From positions 1 to 10,993 of the forward strand of contig JBGTBQ010000103.1 in the NCBI GenBank assembly GCA_041749275.1: a stretch of 10,993 bases of DNA. The letters are read 5' to 3'. Of the stretch, positions 1 through 7,171 are shown one piece after another (positions within the stretch are counted from its first letter, which is position 1; each line of letters begins with the position of its first letter). The notes beneath the pieces are model-generated. The model worked only from the letters and a program-made list of their open reading frames with translations. It had not been told where the DNA came from and did not search any database. The translations under genes were made by a program, and so were the position numbers. This DNA is from JBGTBQ01 sp041749275. Lineage in GTDB: Bacteria > Acidobacteriota > Blastocatellia > Pyrinomonadales > Pyrinomonadaceae.

Positions 1-902
1 TCGGCAAGGGCTTGCGGAGCGCGCCGCGCGACGCGATGATCGCCGACTCGGCGCGCGTCGAAGAGCGCGGACTCGCCTTCGGCTTCCACCGCGCGATGGA
101 TCACGCGGGCGCGGTTATCGGGCCGCTCCTCGGCTACTTTATCCTGAGCCGCATCGCCGAGAACAAAAACGCGCCGGCGGCGGGCGACTACCAGACGCTT
201 TTTCTCATCGCCTCCGTGCCCGCGCTCGCGGCGGTGCTCGTGGCCGCCTTCTTCGTCCGCGAGACGCGGCGCGACAAGAACGGCGCCGCGTTCACCGGGG
301 CGTCGGCGACTCCGCCCGCGCGCCTCTCCCTGCGCGGGTTCGACGCGAACTTCAAACGCTTTCTTCTCATCCTCGTCCTGTTCACGTTGTCGAACTCTTC
401 GGACGCCTTCCTGCTTCTGCGCGCGCAGGAGGCGGGCGTCGGCGCGGCGACCATCCCGCTCTTGTGGGCGGCGCTGCACGTGTGCAAGGTCGCAAGCTCG
501 CTCCTCGGCGGCGACCTCTCGGATCGGTTGGGGCGCAAGACCTTAATCGCATCGGGGTGGCTGCTCTACGCGGCGGTCTACGCGGGCTTCGCTTTCATCT
601 CGTCGGTCGGCGAGGCGTGGGCGCTCTTCCTCGTCTACGGCATCTACTTCGGGCTGGTCGAGGGCGCGGAGAAGGCGCTCGTCGCCGACCTCGTGCGACC
701 TGAACAGCGCGGCACGGCCTACGGTCTCTACAGCCTCGCCTTCAGCATTGCGGTGCTCCCGGCCTCGCTCCTCCTCGGCGCGCTCTGGCAGTGGCGCGGC
801 GCGACCACGGCCTTCCTCACGAGCGCCGCCATCGGCACGCTCTCGGCGGTGTTGCTCGCGCTGCTGGTCAAGCCGCGCCCGACGGGTTTGCGGCGGGCTT
901 GA
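1..902 (+). CDS. MFS transporter, C-terminal part (5' truncated by window)
   Basis: This is the C-terminal part of a major facilitator superfamily permease, a cytoplasmic-membrane secondary transporter whose substrate cannot be read from sequence. The frame is open from base 3 (GKGLRSAPRDAMIADS...), so the true start lies upstream; the Leu codon at 12 is not a real start. Counting residues from base 12, two hydrophobic stretches (about 30-48 and 62-82) are followed by the long charged central loop at about 83-115 typical of MFS proteins. At least five more hydrophobic stretches follow. MFS motif A appears as GGDLSDRLGRK at 167-176. The two halves show the family's internal repeat: APRDAMIADS...ERGLAFGFHRA resembles EKALVADL...QRGTAYGLYSLA at about 220-242. 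It ends with TGA at 900-902. The next gene begins 175 bases later behind its own promoter, so the transporter is probably a separate unit and not part of the TIR/STAND operon. Family assignment is firm; substrate is unknown. Confidence 0.9.
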   Translation, partial: GKGLRSAPRDAMIADSARVEERGLAFGFHRAMDHAGAVIGPLLGYFILSRIAENKNAPAAGDYQTLFLIASVPALAAVLVAAFFVRETRRDKNGAAFTGASATPPARLSLRGFDANFKRFLLILVLFTLSNSSDAFLLLRAQEAGVGAATIPLLWAALHVCKVASSLLGGDLSDRLGRKTLIASGWLLYAAVYAGFAFISSVGEAWALFLVYGIYFGLVEGAEKALVADLVRPEQRGTAYGLYSLAFSIAVLPASLLLGALWQWRGATTAFLTSAAIGTLSAVLLALLVKPRPTGLRRA

Positions 903-907
903 AATTG

Positions 908-937
908 TTGACAGCCCTCCGCCGAGGGCGTTATACC
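908..937 (+). promoter_or_regulatory. Probable sigma70-type promoter for the TIR/nSTAND1 operon
   Basis: A perfect -35 hexamer TTGACA at 908-913 is followed after 18 bases by TATACC at 932-937 (four of six consensus positions). Transcription would start near 943, leaving a leader of about 135 nt before the ATG at 1078. It is the only strong match I see between the MFS stop and the TIR gene. The assignment is by motif and position only. Confidence 0.5.
914..929. promoter_or_regulatory. Perfect 6-bp inverted repeat inside the promoter spacer (candidate operator)
   Basis: GCCCTC at 914-919 and GAGGGC at 924-929 are exact reverse complements around a CGCC loop. They lie entirely between the -35 and -10 elements, where a bound repressor or MerR-type regulator would act. 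The repeat also starts 11 bases after the MFS stop codon, so it could instead be the stem of a weak terminator. No T-run follows, which argues against a standard intrinsic terminator. Confidence 0.35.
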
Positions 938-1077
938 CGCACTGTCAGAAACGTCAGCCGAAGCAAGAGCGCCGCCGCCGTCAACGATGGGCCGCGACCG
1001 CGTCGCCCCGTTTTCGTTCTCCTCAAATCCGTGACCTCAACCATGAAGTCACGCGCCCGTGACTTTAGAAAAAAATC

Positions 1078-2568
1078 ATGCCGACGAACGACCTCTTTAT
1101 CAGCTACGCGCACATTGACAACGACCCGGTGGGCGGCGCGAAGTGGGTGGACGTACTGGCCGAAAGGCTGCGCGTTCGACTCGCGCAACTGCTCGGCGCC
1201 GAGGCCAAAATCTGGCGCGACAACCGGCTTCAGGGCGACCAGTATTTCGCGGGCGAGATCGGAGACAACATCGGCGACACGCTGCTGCTCGCGCCCGTCG
1301 TCACGCCGCGCTATGTCAGATCGGAGTGGTGTCGCGGCGAACTGCGCGAGTTCCGCGAGCGCGCGGCGCGCGGGGCGGGCGAGCGCAATCACTCGCGCAT
1401 CTTCAAGGTCGCCAAGACGCCGGTCGCCGATGAACTCCTGCCGGATGAGTTGAAGGCGCTGCTCGGTTATCAGTTTTTTGAACTCGACGAGCGTGGCCGC
1501 CCGCGCGAGTTCGGCGCGGGCGACCCGCCCAACCACGACCCGAAATACTGGGCCAAGCTCGAAGACCTCGCGTGGGACATCAAACAGGCGCTGGAGAATC
1601 TGCGGCGCGAGCAGGATGCGCGCGGGCGTGAAGATACGAGCGACGTTGGAGCCGCGCCGCTGCCGCTCGAAAAGAAAGTCTATCTTGCCGAGACGACCGC
1701 CGACCTCGCCGACGCGCGCGACCGCGTCCGGCGCGAACTGCAACAGCACGGCTATTACGTTCTGCCGGACAGACAGCTTCCGCTCGTCGCCGCTGACCTC
1801 GAAGCGTCGGTGCGTGAGCATCTCGCGCGCGCGGACGTGTCCGTCCATCTCATCGGCGAGAGCTACGGCGTCATCCCCGATGGCGAGGAGGAGCGCTCGG
1901 TCGTTCGCATACAGGAGGAGTTGGCCGCCGCGCGCGCCGCCGCCGCGAACTTCGCGCGCCTCGTTTGGATGCCCGTCGGGTTGACGCCGAAAGGCAGCCG
2001 CCAGCAGCGATACGTCGAGCAGCTCCAGACCGGCCTCGGCGCGGGCGCGGAACTGTTACAGACGCCGCTCGAAGACCTCAAGGCGCGCGTCCTCGAAAAG
2101 CTCAAGCCGAAGCCGGAGCCAGTCGCGCCCGCGGGCGAAGCCGAAGGACTCAAGCGCGTCTATGTCATCTGTGATAACCGCGATCTTAACGGCGTCGCGC
2201 CCATCGAAGAATATCTCTACGAACAGGGCTACGAAGTCATCCCCTCGATCAACGAAGGCGACAGCACCGAGGTCGCGCAGTATCACCGCGACAGCCTCGT
2301 CAACTGCGACGCGACGCTCATCTACTACGGCAACACCAATCAACTCTGGCTGCGCCTGAAGATGATGGACTTGCTGAAAGCGCCGGGCTGGGGCCGCACC
2401 AAACCGCTGCTCGCCAAGGCGGTCTACGTGAGCGCCCCCGAGACCTCTGAGAAGCTGCGCTTTCGCACGCGCGAGGCGCCCGTCATACAGAATTTCGGCG
2501 GCTTCTCGCCCGACGCGCTGCGCCCGTTCACGAGCGCCATCGGCCCGCGTGAAGGAGGTGGGAGATGA
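1078..2568 (+). CDS. TIR-domain protein with two further TIR-like domains
   Basis: This 496-aa protein is probably a cytoplasmic TIR effector. Domain 1 (about 5-135) is a canonical bacterial TIR: FISYAH at 7-12, the loop WRDNRLQGD at 46-54, and the SEWCRGEL motif at 82-89, whose E88 sits where catalytic TIR NADases carry glutamate. Domain 2 (about 199-342) starts with KKVYLAETTADL and contains HLIGESYG (257-264) and RIQEELA, so a Glu (E281) may be retained there. Domain 3 (about 358-485) starts with KRVYVICDNRDL and contains LIYYGNTNQLW but no WCxxEL-type glutamate. Linkers near 176-198 and 343-357 are charged or Pro/Ala-rich. ATG 1078 is chosen because FISYAH follows directly; no clear Shine-Dalgarno precedes it, only an A-rich stretch. 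The stop overlaps the nSTAND1 start (ATGA), so the two are co-translated and probably work together. NAD+ cleavage or a cyclic ADP-ribose-type signal is the family expectation and is not shown here. Confidence 0.88.
   Translation: MPTNDLFISYAHIDNDPVGGAKWVDVLAERLRVRLAQLLGAEAKIWRDNRLQGDQYFAGEIGDNIGDTLLLAPVVTPRYVRSEWCRGELREFRERAARGAGERNHSRIFKVAKTPVADELLPDELKALLGYQFFELDERGRPREFGAGDPPNHDPKYWAKLEDLAWDIKQALENLRREQDARGREDTSDVGAAPLPLEKKVYLAETTADLADARDRVRRELQQHGYYVLPDRQLPLVAADLEASVREHLARADVSVHLIGESYGVIPDGEEERSVVRIQEELAAARAAAANFARLVWMPVGLTPKGSRQQRYVEQLQTGLGAGAELLQTPLEDLKARVLEKLKPKPEPVAPAGEAEGLKRVYVICDNRDLNGVAPIEEYLYEQGYEVIPSINEGDSTEVAQYHRDSLVNCDATLIYYGNTNQLWLRLKMMDLLKAPGWGRTKPLLAKAVYVSAPETSEKLRFRTREAPVIQNFGGFSPDALRPFTSAIGPREGGGR
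2552..2560 (+). promoter_or_regulatory. Near-perfect Shine-Dalgarno of the nSTAND1 gene
   Basis: AAGGAGGTG at 2552-2560 is fully complementary to the 16S anti-SD. GGAGG ends 6 bases before ATG 2565 and 9 before the adjacent ATG 2568. It lies inside the last codons of the TIR gene. The downstream gene can therefore recruit ribosomes on its own as well as by re-initiation at the ATGA overlap, and may be made at least as efficiently as the TIR protein, whose own start lacks a clear SD. Confidence 0.8.
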
Positions 2569-5500
2569 TGGAGTCCGGCGTGCACCTGAACATGGACGTG
2601 AGCGTGGAAAATCCCTTTCCCGGCCTGCGTCCCTTCGAGATGGAAGAGTATCACCTCTTCTTCGGGCGCGAGGGGCAGTCGGACGAACTGCTGGCGCGCT
2701 TAGGCCGCACCCGTTTTCTCGCCGTGGTCGGCACCTCCGGGAGCGGCAAGTCTTCACTCGTGCGCGCCGGATTGCTGCCCGCGCTCTACGGTGGACTGAT
2801 GGCGGGCGCCGGCTCCGGCTGGCGCGTCGCGCTTTTTCGACCGGGCGGCGACCCCGTGGGCGAACTGGCGCGCGCGCTCGGCGCGGAGGGAGTGTTGGGA
2901 ACGTGCGACGACGTGCGGACGACGATCATCGAGACGACGCTCCGGCGCGGCGCGCGCGGAATCGTGGACGCGGTCAGGCAGGCCCAACTGCCCGCGCATG
3001 AAAACGTCCTCGTCGTCGTTGACCAGTTCGAGGAGCTGTTCCGCTTCAAAGAGGCGGGACAGAGCGCGAGCGACGACGCCTCGGCTTTCGTCAAGCTGCT
3101 GCTCGAAGCCTCGACGCAGCGCGAGCTTTCCGTCTACGTCGTGCTCACGATGCGTTCGGATTTCTTAGGCGACTGCGCGCGGTTTCAGGGTTTGCCCGAA
3201 GCGATCAACACGGGGCAGTATCTCATCCCGCGCATGACGCGCGACGAGCGGAGCGCGGCCATCACCGGCCCCGTCGCCGTCGGCGGAGGCGAGATCACGC
3301 AGCCGCTCGTCAACCGACTCTTGAACGACGTGGGCGACAACCCCGACCAGCTTCCCATCCTCCAGCACGCGCTGATGCGGACGTGGGATTTCTGGACACA
3401 GCACCGCCGCGACGGCGAGCCGCTCGACCTTCGACACTACGAAGCTATCGGCACGATGTCGGACGCGCTCTCGCGCCACGCCGACGAAGCCTACGGCGAG
3501 TTGCCGGACGAAGACCACCGCATCATCGCCGAGAAGATGTTCAAGGCGCTCACCGAGAAGGGCGCCGACAACCGCGAGACGCGGCGGCCCACGCGCCTCG
3601 CGGAGCTTTGCGAAATCACCGGCGCGAGTCTTGCGGAAGTCGTCTCGGTCATCGAACTCTTCCGCCGCGAGGGCCGCTCGTTCCTCATGCCCCCGGCGGA
3701 GGTCGCGCTCGACGAAGAGTCGGTCATAGACATCTCGCACGAGAGCCTCATCCGCAATTGGACGCGGCTCAAGAAGTGGGTTGACGAAGAAGCACAGTCG
3801 GCGCGCATCTACCGCCGCCTCGCCGAGTCCACCGTCCTCCACCGCGAAGGGAAAGAGGGACTCCTGAACGACCCGGCGCTTCAGATCGCGCTCGACTGGC
3901 GCGAGCAGGCGCGACCGAACGCCGTTTGGGGCCGGCGGTATCACCCCGAATACGCCGCCGCCCTCACCCATCTCGACGCGAGCCGCGCGCACCGCGACGC
4001 GCAGGTGGCCGCCGAGCGCGAGCGCGAGCAGCGCGAACTCGAACGCACGCGCGCCTTTGCCGAACAGCAGGCCCACTCCAACCGCAAATTGCGCGCGCTG
4101 ATGGTCGCGTTCGCCTGCCTCTCACTCTTTGCGATGGCGACCGCCGCCTACGCCTACGTCGCCAAGAAGCAGGCGGAGTCGAGCGAGCGGAACGCGCTCG
4201 ACCTCAAGGACGAGGCGGTGAAACAGAAGGAGCGAATCAACGAACTCCTCGATACCACGAAGGCGGAAAAGCAGCGGGCGCTCGACGCCGAGACCGCCGC
4301 GAAGGACGCCGAGGTCGCCGCGAAGGACGCCGAGACCGCCGCCAAGATTGATAAGCAAAAAGCTCTCGATGCCGAGGTCGTCGCCAAAGAGCAGGCGAAA
4401 CTCGCCGCTACGCGTCTGACTGAGGCGCTGAAAGCCAACCGCAAAGCCGTCGCCGCCGAAGATGAAGCCAAAAGGAATCTCATCGGTCTCAACACGCAGA
4501 TACAGAACAATCATCTGAACCGCGACGCGCTCGCGCTGCTCATGCGCGGGAACATCGCGGAGGCGGAAAGGGCCTTCGACTATCTGACGGGACTTTACAC
4601 GGACGACCCGTCGAGCCTGTCGTGGGCCAAGTCTAATCTCGGCTCGGCGCTGCGCCAGTTAGGGAGGCTCGACGAGAGCATCAGGAATTTAAAGGAGGCG
4701 AAGACGCTTCAGGAGCAGGCCATCAGGGTTGACCGAACGAGGCGCGGCGACGACCCGGAATACCTCGACACGCTCACGTGGCTGGGACACGCCCACCGCG
4801 ACAAGGGCGAATACCAACTCGCGCATCCGCTCTATGCCGACGTGCTGAAGATACGGCGCGACGGAGATAGAGACGCGGACGTGGCGATCGGCCTCGAACA
4901 TCTGGCGCGCAACTACGTCAACCTCGGCCAGCCCGAAGAGGCCGCGAAGATTTATGATGAAGTGCTGGAACGGCGGCGCAAAAATCCCTCCAGCCCCGAT
5001 CTCATCGCGGCCCTCAAGGAAGCGGCGGAGTTTCACTTCGCATATGACGACGACGGCGCCGCCGTCGCCGCCAAACTCTACGACGAGGCATTACGCAATC
5101 AGGAGGCTTTTCTCGAAACGGACGACCCGAACATCGCCGACACCTTCGACGCGATGGCGCAACTTTACGAAGGCACGCAATTTCAGATCCGAGCCGACCG
5201 CTTGAACGCGCTGGCGAAAGAGATGCGGACGCTGCGCCTGTACAAAGGCGACTCGCTGGAGAAAGTGCCCGTCATGGAGAAACTGGCGCGGCGGTACGTC
5301 GCGGTCGGCAGGCTCGAACGCGCCGCGGAGGTTCGCGGCGGCGCGCACGAAATGTTCGTCCGGTTGAAAGGGCGGGAGGATCAGGGCGCCATCAACAACC
5401 TCGTTGACTTTGGCAACTTCTTCCGCGAACTGGCGAAGCTCGCGCCGAACGCCGACGCACGCAAGTCGTTCTACGACCGCGGCTCGGCCATCTACCGACA

Positions 5501-6305
5501 GGCATTTGAGATTAGCGCGAGGAAGTCTTTCACACGCGAAGCAGTGCGCGCCCTCGACGCGCACGCCGCCATTGAACTCGAACAGCAAAACTTCGCCGAG
5601 GCCGAACGGCTCTACAAACAAGTTCTCAACCTTCGTGAGCGGACGCCGGAGGTGGATTTCTCTCCTGAATTTTCGTTGAGCGAGAACCTCGACGGCCTCG
5701 CGCAATCCGCCGTCGGATTGGGGAAAGATGCCGAGGCCGAGGCATATCTTCAGCGGGCGCTCAAGGTCTTCGCCTCGGCGAAAACGCAAGACCTCAAGTA
5801 CCTAAGCAGTTCACGCGAATTCGACGCTCGTATCCTGCGCCATTCGATGAGCGCGCGGCTGGCTGAAGTTTATCGCGCCCGAGGGCAGTTCAAAGAGGCC
5901 GACAGGCTATACCGGCTTCTGGACGGACAGTTGAGAGGAGATATTACGCGCCACGATCTGACGGGAGAATACACCGCCCGTCGTTACCTCGACATCATCG
6001 AAAGCGCGGGCCGTTTTTACACCGAGCGGGGCGACATGGCTGCCGCCGAATCGTTCTACCGGCTCGTGTGGCCCAGAGAGATAAGGCCAGCGGTGGGGAC
6101 GGTTGTCGTCTGGCCCGATGCCTTCTCGAAATCACTGCCGGCACTGGCGCCCGTCTCGCTCGCGGACAACCTGATTCGTATCCTCGAAGCTTACGCCGAC
6201 CTGCTCAAGAAGGCCGGGCGAGAGAAAGAAGCTGGTTTTATCAGCTACGGCATCAGTCATCTACAGGATAGAAAATACATGGAAGGTACGACGCCGTCGC
6301 CTTGA
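2565..6305 (+). CDS. nSTAND1 NTPase with transmembrane segment, coiled coil and C-terminal TPR array
   Basis: This 1246-aa protein belongs to the nSTAND1 class of STAND signalling ATPases. The hallmark start NPFPGLRPF...LFFGRE spans 16-35. Walker A is GTSGSGKSS (56-64), Walker B VVVDQFEELF (150-159, D153), and LTMRSDFLGD (194-203) is the sensor-like strand. PDQLPILQHALMRTW (260-274) and SHESLIRNWTRL (391-402) are conserved nSTAND1 helical motifs. A charged helix (about 475-505) leads into one hydrophobic segment (about 509-532), then an Ala/Lys/Glu coiled coil (533-645). Degenerate TPRs run from about 685 to 1225, for example NLGSALRQLGRLDESI, GLEHLARNYVNLGQPEEAA and ARLAEVYRARGQFKEA. ATG 2565 overlaps the TIR stop; ATG 2568 is an equal alternative. 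By STAND logic the TPRs sense a ligand and the ATPase oligomerises to activate an effector. The N-terminus has no fused effector, so the upstream TIR protein is the likely partner. Ligand and topology are unknown. Confidence 0.9.
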   Translation: MMESGVHLNMDVSVENPFPGLRPFEMEEYHLFFGREGQSDELLARLGRTRFLAVVGTSGSGKSSLVRAGLLPALYGGLMAGAGSGWRVALFRPGGDPVGELARALGAEGVLGTCDDVRTTIIETTLRRGARGIVDAVRQAQLPAHENVLVVVDQFEELFRFKEAGQSASDDASAFVKLLLEASTQRELSVYVVLTMRSDFLGDCARFQGLPEAINTGQYLIPRMTRDERSAAITGPVAVGGGEITQPLVNRLLNDVGDNPDQLPILQHALMRTWDFWTQHRRDGEPLDLRHYEAIGTMSDALSRHADEAYGELPDEDHRIIAEKMFKALTEKGADNRETRRPTRLAELCEITGASLAEVVSVIELFRREGRSFLMPPAEVALDEESVIDISHESLIRNWTRLKKWVDEEAQSARIYRRLAESTVLHREGKEGLLNDPALQIALDWREQARPNAVWGRRYHPEYAAALTHLDASRAHRDAQVAAEREREQRELERTRAFAEQQAHSNRKLRALMVAFACLSLFAMATAAYAYVAKKQAESSERNALDLKDEAVKQKERINELLDTTKAEKQRALDAETAAKDAEVAAKDAETAAKIDKQKALDAEVVAKEQAKLAATRLTEALKANRKAVAAEDEAKRNLIGLNTQIQNNHLNRDALALLMRGNIAEAERAFDYLTGLYTDDPSSLSWAKSNLGSALRQLGRLDESIRNLKEAKTLQEQAIRVDRTRRGDDPEYLDTLTWLGHAHRDKGEYQLAHPLYADVLKIRRDGDRDADVAIGLEHLARNYVNLGQPEEAAKIYDEVLERRRKNPSSPDLIAALKEAAEFHFAYDDDGAAVAAKLYDEALRNQEAFLETDDPNIADTFDAMAQLYEGTQFQIRADRLNALAKEMRTLRLYKGDSLEKVPVMEKLARRYVAVGRLERAAEVRGGAHEMFVRLKGREDQGAINNLVDFGNFFRELAKLAPNADARKSFYDRGSAIYRQAFEISARKSFTREAVRALDAHAAIELEQQNFAEAERLYKQVLNLRERTPEVDFSPEFSLSENLDGLAQSAVGLGKDAEAEAYLQRALKVFASAKTQDLKYLSSSREFDARILRHSMSARLAEVYRARGQFKEADRLYRLLDGQLRGDITRHDLTGEYTARRYLDIIESAGRFYTERGDMAAAESFYRLVWPREIRPAVGTVVVWPDAFSKSLPALAPVSLADNLIRILEAYADLLKKAGREKEAGFISYGISHLQDRKYMEGTTPSP
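4301..4342 (+). repeat. 21-bp coding tandem repeat in the coiled coil of the nSTAND1 gene
   Basis: Two 21-bp units (4301-4321 and 4322-4342) encode near-identical heptads, KDAEVAA and KDAETAA. A diverged half-unit (GACGCCGAGACCGCCGC) lies just upstream at 4284-4300. Units of 21 bp keep the heptad register, so copy number could change coiled-coil length without a frameshift. Confidence 0.7.
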
Positions 6306-6359
6306 TTCAGTCCACATCGGCGCGTGTGACAAGCGCGCGCCGCGCGTGCCATTATCTAG

Positions 6360-6388
6360 TTCGTTAGAGACAAACGTTCGGATATAAA
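6360..6388 (+). promoter_or_regulatory. Weak candidate promoter before the cupin gene
   Basis: TATAAA at 6383-6388 matches the -10 consensus at five of six positions. Seventeen bases upstream, TTCGTT (6360-6365) matches only the TT of a -35. The 146-bp gap after the nSTAND1 stop suggests the cupin gene is not simply the third gene of the operon. The motif is short and AT-rich words of this kind arise by chance, so this is tentative. Confidence 0.25.
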
Positions 6389-6451
6389 AATCAGCGCGGG
6401 CGGTGGCGTGTCTGTTGCCTCGCCCGCGAGCTTTTCGAGGAGTGCATCGCC

Positions 6452-6760
6452 GTGAGCATTGAGGTCGAACAGTGGAATGGAGAGAGTCCGCCGGACGCCG
6501 TTGAACTGCGGCGGAAAATGGAGTCGGAAGGCTACACCGTCTTCGAGTGGACGGACGCGCCGGGGACGACTTACGGCAGACACGCGCACGCCGAAGACCA
6601 GTCGCACTGGGTTCTCAGCGGTGCGCTGACGCTCATCATCGGCAGCGAAGAACACACCCTGCGCGCGGGCGACCGCGACTTCCTCCCAGCGGGCACGACC
6701 CACGCGGCGCGCGTCGTGGGGAGCGAACCAGTGACCTACCTGATGGGCGCGAAGTATTAA
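6452..6760 (+). CDS. Small single-domain cupin protein
   Basis: This 102-aa protein forms one conserved cupin beta-barrel, a usual length for stand-alone cupins. Motif 1 is GTTYGRHAHAEDQ...VLSG (38-57), with likely metal ligands H44 and H46. The position where cupins usually carry a metal-binding Glu holds Q50, although E48 is nearby. Motif 2 is GDRDFLPAGTTHAAR (73-87), with H84 as the third histidine. The start is GTG 6452, preceded by CGAGGAG at 6436-6442 with 9 bases of spacing; no in-frame ATG would leave the N-terminal strands intact. It lies 146 bases after the nSTAND1 stop and just before the palindromic repeat. Cupins of this type include metal-dependent dioxygenases, isomerases and small-molecule sensors, and the sequence does not say which. 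A role in the neighbouring STAND systems is possible but not supported by more than position. A longer open frame on the opposite strand here is treated as a shadow. Confidence 0.85.
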   Translation: MSIEVEQWNGESPPDAVELRRKMESEGYTVFEWTDAPGTTYGRHAHAEDQSHWVLSGALTLIIGSEEHTLRAGDRDFLPAGTTHAARVVGSEPVTYLMGAKY

Positions 6761-6773
6761 ACAGATGTAACTC

Positions 6774-7077
6774 ATGTTACGCAATAGCGAGCGTCAAATG
6801 TCGGCGGCAACGAGTCCGCGATAGCGGACGGTAGAGTAAAGCCCCGGACGGAGCCGAAGGCGCAGTCCGGGGGACGCGCCCCGCGACGCAAGAGCCTGCG
6901 GAGCAGGCGGCAGAAGCGTGTTTCGCCGCCGCCTCTGCCGCCCGTTTCACGGGCTGGGGATATTTTTTCAACCTTCAACCCCGGACTCCGGCCTGCGGCC
7001 TGCGTCCGGGGCTTTACTCTGTCGTCCGCTTCGCGGACTCGTTGAATCGTCACCTTTGACTTGCTTCTGCGTAACAT
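6774..7077. repeat. About 304-bp imperfect palindromic element with 10-bp perfect terminal inverted repeats
   Basis: The ends ATGTTACGCA (6774-6783) and TGCGTAACAT (7068-7077) are exact inverse complements. The two arms repeat the same modules in opposite orientation: a GTCCGC/GCGGAC hairpin (6814-6829 and 7024-7038), a CCCCGGAC...GTCCGGGG hairpin (6842-6872 and 6979-7011), and between them GCCTGC-GGA-GCAGGC (6894-6908) and GCCCGT-TTC-ACGGGC (6940-6954). The right arm (6924-7077), read on the minus strand, matches 10679-10832 at 143 of 154 positions without gaps. A small GTAAC/GTTAC stem (6767-6780) lies at the left edge. No target-site duplication is visible. It may be a MITE-like or REP-like non-coding element; it fills most of the gap between the cupin gene and the second STAND gene and could also end cupin transcription. 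I see no transposase in it. Confidence 0.85.
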
Positions 7078-7142
7078 CTGATACATAAGCTGTCGTCCAT
7101 CCCGTGCGGGTTTCAGCGTTTCGATAGCTTTCTCACTGTCAT

Positions 7143-7171
7143 TTTCAAGTAGCTCTGTCAAAGAGTATGCT
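7143..7171 (+). promoter_or_regulatory. Weak candidate promoter for the second STAND gene
   Basis: TATGCT at 7166-7171 (four of six -10 positions) lies 17 bases after TTTCAA at 7143-7148 (three of six -35 positions). A transcript would start near 7178, leaving about 33 nt before ATG 7211 but only a few bases before GTG 7181. It sits in the short unique stretch between the palindrome and the gene. Confidence 0.25.

Noticed and set aside
931..1848. 305-codon open frame on the minus strand over the TIR gene
   Set aside because: It is antisense to a gene with clear TIR motifs, its translation is Arg/Ala/Val-rich without recognisable domains, and long antisense frames are expected in GC-rich DNA.
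3165..4076. 303-codon open frame on the minus strand over the nSTAND1 gene
   Set aside because: It is antisense to conserved nSTAND1 motifs and shows no domain of its own; it is a composition shadow.
5091..5789. 232-codon minus-strand frame over the TPR region
   Set aside because: It is antisense to the TPR array, with no motif and no ribosome site that sets it apart.
6326..6358. Promoter from GTGACA (6326) to TTATCT (6352) after the nSTAND1 gene
   Set aside because: The 20-base spacer is too long and the -10 match is poor; the TATAAA at 6383 is a better, though still weak, candidate.
6767..6780. GTAAC/GTTAC hairpin as an intrinsic terminator of the cupin gene
   Set aside because: The stem has only 5 mixed pairs and no T-run follows; it more likely belongs to the edge of the palindromic element.
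6356..6784. 142-codon minus-strand frame longer than the cupin gene it covers
   Set aside because: The plus-strand frame has both cupin motifs and a plausible SD; the minus-strand translation has no family resemblance.
6772..7161. Minus-strand frames (129 and 64 codons) across the palindromic element
   Set aside because: They read through the hairpin repeat; proteins of this kind are translation artefacts of dispersed non-coding repeats.
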